Source of the DNA: an uncultured Collinsella sp.
Lineage (GTDB): Bacteria > Actinomycetota > Coriobacteriia > Coriobacteriales > Coriobacteriaceae
Length of the DNA: 64,000 nucleotides
Assembly (NCBI GenBank): GCA_958435945.1
Contig: CAUBIC010000003.1
Location: forward strand, 1-64,000
Reading direction: 5' to 3'
A program made the translations under genes and the position numbers. Under the pieces are notes generated by a model. That model had not been told where the DNA came from, made no database searches, and saw only the letters and a program-made list of their open reading frames with translations. The number at the start of each line of letters is the position of its first letter. Within the stretch, counting starts at the first letter, position 1. Of the stretch, positions 60,541-64,000 are shown piece by piece.

Positions 60541-61836
60541 ATGATCCTCAATTTTTCTTTTAAGAATTACCTCAGTTTTCGAGATGCACAGCAGTTTTCA
60601 TTTGAACCAATTTCCGGTAAAAAAGAACTTGGTCCCGTACGTGTCGCCGCAGTGTATGGCGCTAACGCTTCGGGAAAATCCAATTTTATTGACGCTTTGA
60701 ATTTTGTCTCGTATTTCGTCCGCACCGGCTTCGCAGCAGGCGATGCGCAAACACGAATTCCAGTCATTCCTTTTTTGCTAGATTCAAACTCTATCAACGA
60801 CGATACCGAGTTTTCTATTGACTTTACTTCCGATAATGAAAAATACGAGTTCTCGTTTGGGTTAAATAAGAACGAAGTTACTTACGAAAACCTCGTCGTC
60901 TATCGATCGAAGCAACCCTCCCTTCTTTACGATCGCACTTCGGTAAATGGAATGCAGTCCATTAAATTTGGAAGCTCCTTTACGGGCGCAAAAAAGCAGC
61001 TATGGGATATTACACGCAAAAACTCTCTCTTTTTATCTGCCGCGGCAACTGCTGGCAGCACGGTTATCCAACCGGCATTTAAGTCGCTTGCTTACGATAT
61101 AAAGCACTATGATGCGACGCGATACGCCAACGAGCTAACAGAAATAAAGAAATTATTTATCAAAGGCGATTCGCGAGCCCGAGTATTATCCCAGCTTATT
61201 AAGTTTGCCGATATCGGAATTGACGATATCGATGTTCGCCAAGCGGAAAGCGTCTTCGGTTTAAAAGAGCCGTTCGTTGATCTTAAAGACATCCCAGAAG
61301 AAGCGCGGAATATAATTGAGGAAGATTTTAAATGGTCGTTTTCCTATGACCTATTCTTCCATCATAAAGGGGTGGGGGATGGACTTTGGTTCAACTCAAA
61401 CCAGGAATCCGAAGGAACAAAAGCGGCTCTAGCGTTTTTCTTCGTGGCTCTAAACTCGTTAAGCAGCGGAACTCTGGCACTCATTGATGAACTAGATTCG
61501 AGCCTTCATCCCACGCTCCTACGAGACTTTGTTTCACTGTTTTCTGATCCTGAAACAAATCCAAATGGTGCGCAGCTCATCTTTTCTACTCATGATGTTA
61601 CCTTGATGACGCGAACGAGCCCCATGGAAGAGGTGCTTGAACGCGATCAGGTCTGGTTTGTTGAAAAGGACTCAGAGGGAACTTCTCAATTAATTGCCGC
61701 AATGGAGTATTCTCCTCGCGCAAATGAGAATCTGGGCCGCAATTATTTGAACGGTGTCTATGTGCCACTGCCCAACCCAAGCTTTCATCAACTTATGGCC
61801 CAACTCATGAAAGAAGGCGCTGACATAAATGGCTAA
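60541..61836 (+). CDS. AAA-family ATPase of an AbiL/RloAB-like defence pair
   Basis: The 431-residue ATP-binding protein is of the ABC/SMC-like AAA_15/AAA_21 group. Walker A GANASGKSN lies at 40-48, a signature-like ESEGTKAALAFFF at 290-302, Walker B LALIDELDSSLHP at 312-324 and the switch histidine H351 in FSTHDVTLM. Such ATPases pair with RloB-domain proteins in AbiL and RloA/RloB systems that protect against phages, probably as sensor and regulator of the partner. The ATG at 60541 fits the promoter at 60476; the in-frame TTG at 60481 overlaps the -10. Its 3' end overlaps the RloB gene by 8 bases. Confidence 0.88.
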   Translation: MILNFSFKNYLSFRDAQQFSFEPISGKKELGPVRVAAVYGANASGKSNFIDALNFVSYFVRTGFAAGDAQTRIPVIPFLLDSNSINDDTEFSIDFTSDNEKYEFSFGLNKNEVTYENLVVYRSKQPSLLYDRTSVNGMQSIKFGSSFTGAKKQLWDITRKNSLFLSAAATAGSTVIQPAFKSLAYDIKHYDATRYANELTEIKKLFIKGDSRARVLSQLIKFADIGIDDIDVRQAESVFGLKEPFVDLKDIPEEARNIIEEDFKWSFSYDLFFHHKGVGDGLWFNSNQESEGTKAALAFFFVALNSLSSGTLALIDELDSSLHPTLLRDFVSLFSDPETNPNGAQLIFSTHDVTLMTRTSPMEEVLERDQVWFVEKDSEGTSQLIAAMEYSPRANENLGRNYLNGVYVPLPNPSFHQLMAQLMKEGADING

Positions 61837-62506
61837 GGCAGAAAGGAGAGGGCTTGCTCTCGGACGCAAAAAGCAAACGAGAGCAAAACGAAAGCGCCAT
61901 CTGATTGTGTCTAATGGTAGAGTGACCGAAACCGAATACTTCAACTTCCTAATCAATGAAATGGATGTTCGCGGAAGTGTGCAATATAGGTATATTGACG
62001 GAGATCCGCTAAAGGTAGCGAAGAAGGTATCCCGTGAGCTCGAGTCAGATAAAAAGGCCGTTAAAGCAGGCGAAATTGACGAACTAAATTCTGTATGGAT
62101 TGTTGTTGACTCGGACGAGTTCAGAAATTTAGCTGCTGCAGAGCGCGAAGCTAGGGTCAAAGGAGTCAAACTTGCAATTTCAAATCCATGTTTTGAAGTA
62201 TGGCTTATTGACCACGTTTCGTCATGTTCTGAAAGTTATGCATCGACTCCTCAATGCGAGAAACGGGCGCGCGATCTTGGCGTACTAAAATCCACAGACC
62301 CCAACAGGTCGTCCGCGTCAAAGTACAAGTCTGTAAATCTAGAAATGATTAGCGGCAACAAGGGCCAAGCTTTAGCCAATGCTGCTAAGCACAATACAGA
62401 CGATAAGCGTCGCGCAAGGCAGAGCAATCCGGACAACGTCTCCTCTTATCAAGTGTGGACGGACTTGCCTGAACTTATAACTGACGTATTTGATTCTGGT
62501 AAATAA
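61829..62506 (+). CDS. RloB-domain protein, candidate effector of the defence pair
   Basis: The 225-residue protein resembles RloB/AbiLii proteins: HLIVSNGRVTETEYFNFL near residues 27-45, VVDSDEF near 90-97 and the distinctive ISNPCFEVWLIDH near 116-128. The fold is thought to be TOPRIM-like. Family members I know read EG-x-TE at the first motif; here SNG replaces that, so one expected acidic residue seems absent. Start and stop overlap with the ATPase gene shows tight coupling. AGGCAGAAAGGAG lies inside the start of the gene, not before it. A terminator follows. Confidence 0.82.
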   Translation: MAKAERRGLALGRKKQTRAKRKRHLIVSNGRVTETEYFNFLINEMDVRGSVQYRYIDGDPLKVAKKVSRELESDKKAVKAGEIDELNSVWIVVDSDEFRNLAAAEREARVKGVKLAISNPCFEVWLIDHVSSCSESYASTPQCEKRARDLGVLKSTDPNRSSASKYKSVNLEMISGNKGQALANAAKHNTDDKRRARQSNPDNVSSYQVWTDLPELITDVFDSGK

Positions 62507-62507
62507 C

Positions 62508-62553
62508 AGGAGATGGAGCCTGCGCATTTAATCGTGCGGGCTTCATCTCCTTT
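62508..62553 (+). terminator. Terminator of the defence operon
   Basis: AGGAGATGGAGCCTGCGC pairs with GTGCGGGCTTCATCTCC (with small mismatches) over an 8-base loop and is followed by TTT. Confidence 0.65.
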
Positions 62554-62706
62554 CACCGACTGGCAAAACGATTTACACCTAATTCCGGGGTTCAATCACG
62601 GGTTTTCTTCTTTTCCCGTTATCTGATCTCGCTACACTAATAACTGCTGCTACCAGGTAGTTTTCTGGCGCAGTTTCCATTGGCTCTTGCGAAGATCGGA
62701 GCGGTT

Positions 62707-63795
62707 ATGTTTGCCACCGCGTTCCACACCAGCCGACACTACATCCTGCTTACTGTCATGGCCTGCCTTTGCGTTTTGCTGGGCGGGCCTTCTTATGCCG
62801 CGGGCGCGGACAGCCTGTTCATCGCGGGCGCCACGTACTACGAGCCGGGCGTGTCGGGTCCCGGATGGGCTTGGACGGATGCCGACCATCTGGAGCTCAC
62901 CGGCTATGCAGGCGAAGCCATCGGCGCCGACGGCAACTTGGTGGTGACGCTTGTGGGGCAAAACTCCGTGGTCGAGACGCATGCGCCCGATGCGGACATT
63001 TCCATGAGCGGCATGGAGATGTGGGGAAACCTTACGCTTCGCGGCCCCGGCTCGCTCACGGCGACGGGTTCGCAATGCGGGATCCATGTGGCCCAGGCGC
63101 TGGTGGTGGACGGCTGCACGGTCGATGCCAGGGCCGACGGAGCAGGCGTTCTTGACCAGACTGTTGCCGGCGTTGCCGCGGGCAGCTTGACAGTACGCGG
63201 CGGCGGGCGCGTTGTTGCCGCGGGCGCGGGATCCGATGCGGGCTTGCGCTTTTATGGCGTGCGCTTGCTCGACGAGGGGTTTGGTGCTGACGTTGCGAGC
63301 GAGACGCTTGTCGTGGATGCGTCCTGGCTGGATGCGACCTGTACGGATGCCGGCGTTGCCTGCAATCGCGGGTCGCTCGTGGCCGCGCACTTTGTGACGC
63401 CTGCAGGCGGGGCCTTTGGCGCAGCCAGCGTGGTGGATATTAACGGGACCGTGGCCACGCATGTGGTGATCGAGCCCGATGGCACCGCTGGCCCGGCAGG
63501 GGAGACTGACGTGCGCGATGTGCCGGGGGATGGCACGGGCGAGACTGCTGGTGGTGCCGACCCTGCTGCAGGGCAACCCGGTGCGGAGCCGGCGACGAAT
63601 CCTGCGGTGAAACCCGCGGCTACGTCGCTCAAGACAACGGTCACCAGGACCACAGTCACCAAGACGACCAAGCCCAAATCCACTATGGCAACAACATCGG
63701 CGCTTCCCAAGACCGGCGACAGCTACTGGATAGCTGCCTCCTTAACGCTATTCCTGCTGGGGACAGCGCTTCTAAGCGCCGCATATCGCTGCTGA
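62707..63795 (+). CDS. LPXTG cell-wall-anchored surface protein
   Basis: The 362-residue protein has a signal peptide (helix YILLTVMACLCVLLG, likely cut after SYAAG), a body rich in beta-repeat-like stretches with carbohydrate-like domain character (LTLRGPGSLTATGS, GSLTVRGGGRVVAAG), a Pro/Ala/Gly linker and a Thr/Lys-rich stalk. LPKTG at 333-337 is followed by one hydrophobic helix and a very short tail, AAYRC, with a single Arg. Sortase would link it to peptidoglycan. The ATG at 62707 has CGGAG upstream; a TTG at 62680 is an unlikely alternative. The GC-rich codons return to host style here, marking the end of the island. Confidence 0.85.
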   Translation: MFATAFHTSRHYILLTVMACLCVLLGGPSYAAGADSLFIAGATYYEPGVSGPGWAWTDADHLELTGYAGEAIGADGNLVVTLVGQNSVVETHAPDADISMSGMEMWGNLTLRGPGSLTATGSQCGIHVAQALVVDGCTVDARADGAGVLDQTVAGVAAGSLTVRGGGRVVAAGAGSDAGLRFYGVRLLDEGFGADVASETLVVDASWLDATCTDAGVACNRGSLVAAHFVTPAGGAFGAASVVDINGTVATHVVIEPDGTAGPAGETDVRDVPGDGTGETAGGADPAAGQPGAEPATNPAVKPAATSLKTTVTRTTVTKTTKPKSTMATTSALPKTGDSYWIAASLTLFLLGTALLSAAYRC

Positions 63796-63910
63796 TGCTG
63801 TCCGACACACCTGGCTGCGATACAAGAGCTCTGTAGGAGCTTTAAGGGCAACGCTTTCTTATTACTTCTCTGTACCACCTTTGGGGGTAACCACCGTGCC
63901 ATACCTTGGT

Positions 63911-63918
63911 GCTATACT
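63911..63918 (+). promoter_or_regulatory. Extended -10 promoter candidate
   Basis: TGCTATACT, an extended -10 type sequence, starts at 63910 and lies about 25 bases before the last start codon in the window. No matching -35 is clear. Confidence 0.4.
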
Positions 63919-63942
63919 CGGAGCCCTAAGGAAGTGGTTCAT

Positions 63943-64000
63943 ATGTACTTGAGCGATACTAAGATTCAGGAGCTAATCGACAGCGAGGTTCTGCTCCATG
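63943..64000 (+). CDS. Truncated start of a gene, possibly dCTP deaminase
   Basis: Nineteen codons (MYLSDTKIQELIDSEVLLH) are visible before the window ends. TAAGGAAG lies upstream of the ATG. The MxLSDxxI opening recalls dCTP deaminases, which make dUTP from dCTP, but the fragment is too short to be sure. Confidence 0.4.
   Translation, partial: MYLSDTKIQELIDSEVLLH

Noticed and set aside
1..64000. CRISPR array, integrase, transposase or prophage
   Set aside because: No regularly spaced direct repeats, no recombinase or transposase frame and no phage structural genes were seen. The repeats present are inverted and dispersed.

Overview
The window looks like a chromosomal segment of a Coriobacteriia gut actinobacterium, most like Collinsella. 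I infer this from the high-GC, strongly GAG/GAC/GCC-biased core genes, the Firmicute-style glycogen locus with both GlgC and GlgD, the LoaP-led exopolysaccharide operon, an LPXTG surface protein, and several families of long intergenic inverted repeats. The species call is an inference from gene content, not from a marker gene.

Layout. 213-4479: general PTS proteins HPr and EI, followed by two tandem PfkB-family sugar kinases. 4674-6446: CCA-adding enzyme and two nearly identical tRNA-Glu genes with a promoter and terminator. 6555-9912 and on to 12097: a flippase-like membrane protein, a TetR regulator, and a convergent MacAB-like ABC export operon (adaptor, ATPase, permease). 12226-17313 (minus strand): L,D-transpeptidase, L-serine ammonia-lyase, SAM synthetase. 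17581-24792: gltX, priA, def, fmt and an RsmB-like rRNA methyltransferase. 24983-25930: an AT-rich, probably acquired membrane-anchored protein. 26017-26253: an FmdB zinc ribbon.

26342-39663 is a glycogen locus on the minus strand: a fused GH13-GH77 protein, glgA, glgD, glgC, glgP and glgB. It covers nucleotide-sugar supply, chain elongation, branching, phosphorolysis and debranching/transfer. Two of its enzymes are unusual: GlgA has a tail of about 290 residues and GlgB one of about 75, both rich in Ala, Lys and Thr and resembling histone H1 tails. A HAD hydrolase, thiamine pyrophosphokinase and tRNA-Ala follow.

42366-58155 is a single-direction exopolysaccharide/capsule operon: LoaP antiterminator, CapD-type 4,6-dehydratase, DegT aminotransferase, a frameshifted priming sugar transferase, five glycosyltransferases, a Wzy-like polymerase, pyruvyl transferase, Wzx flippase, an F420-hydrogenase-beta-like iron-sulfur protein and UDP-glucose dehydrogenase. 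A strong terminator closes it. The priming transferase is broken by a one-base loss in a T run, so surface glycan synthesis may be off or variable in this isolate.

58481-62506 is an AT-rich accessory island. It holds three unrecognised genes (a 301-residue soluble protein, a four-helix membrane protein and a small protein) followed by an AAA ATPase/RloB pair that resembles AbiL-type phage defence. The window ends with an LPXTG wall-anchored protein and the first 19 codons of a gene that may encode dCTP deaminase. The strongest candidates for something undescribed are the histone-like tails on the glycogen enzymes, the GH13-GH77 fusion, and the unrecognised gene cassette beside RloAB.
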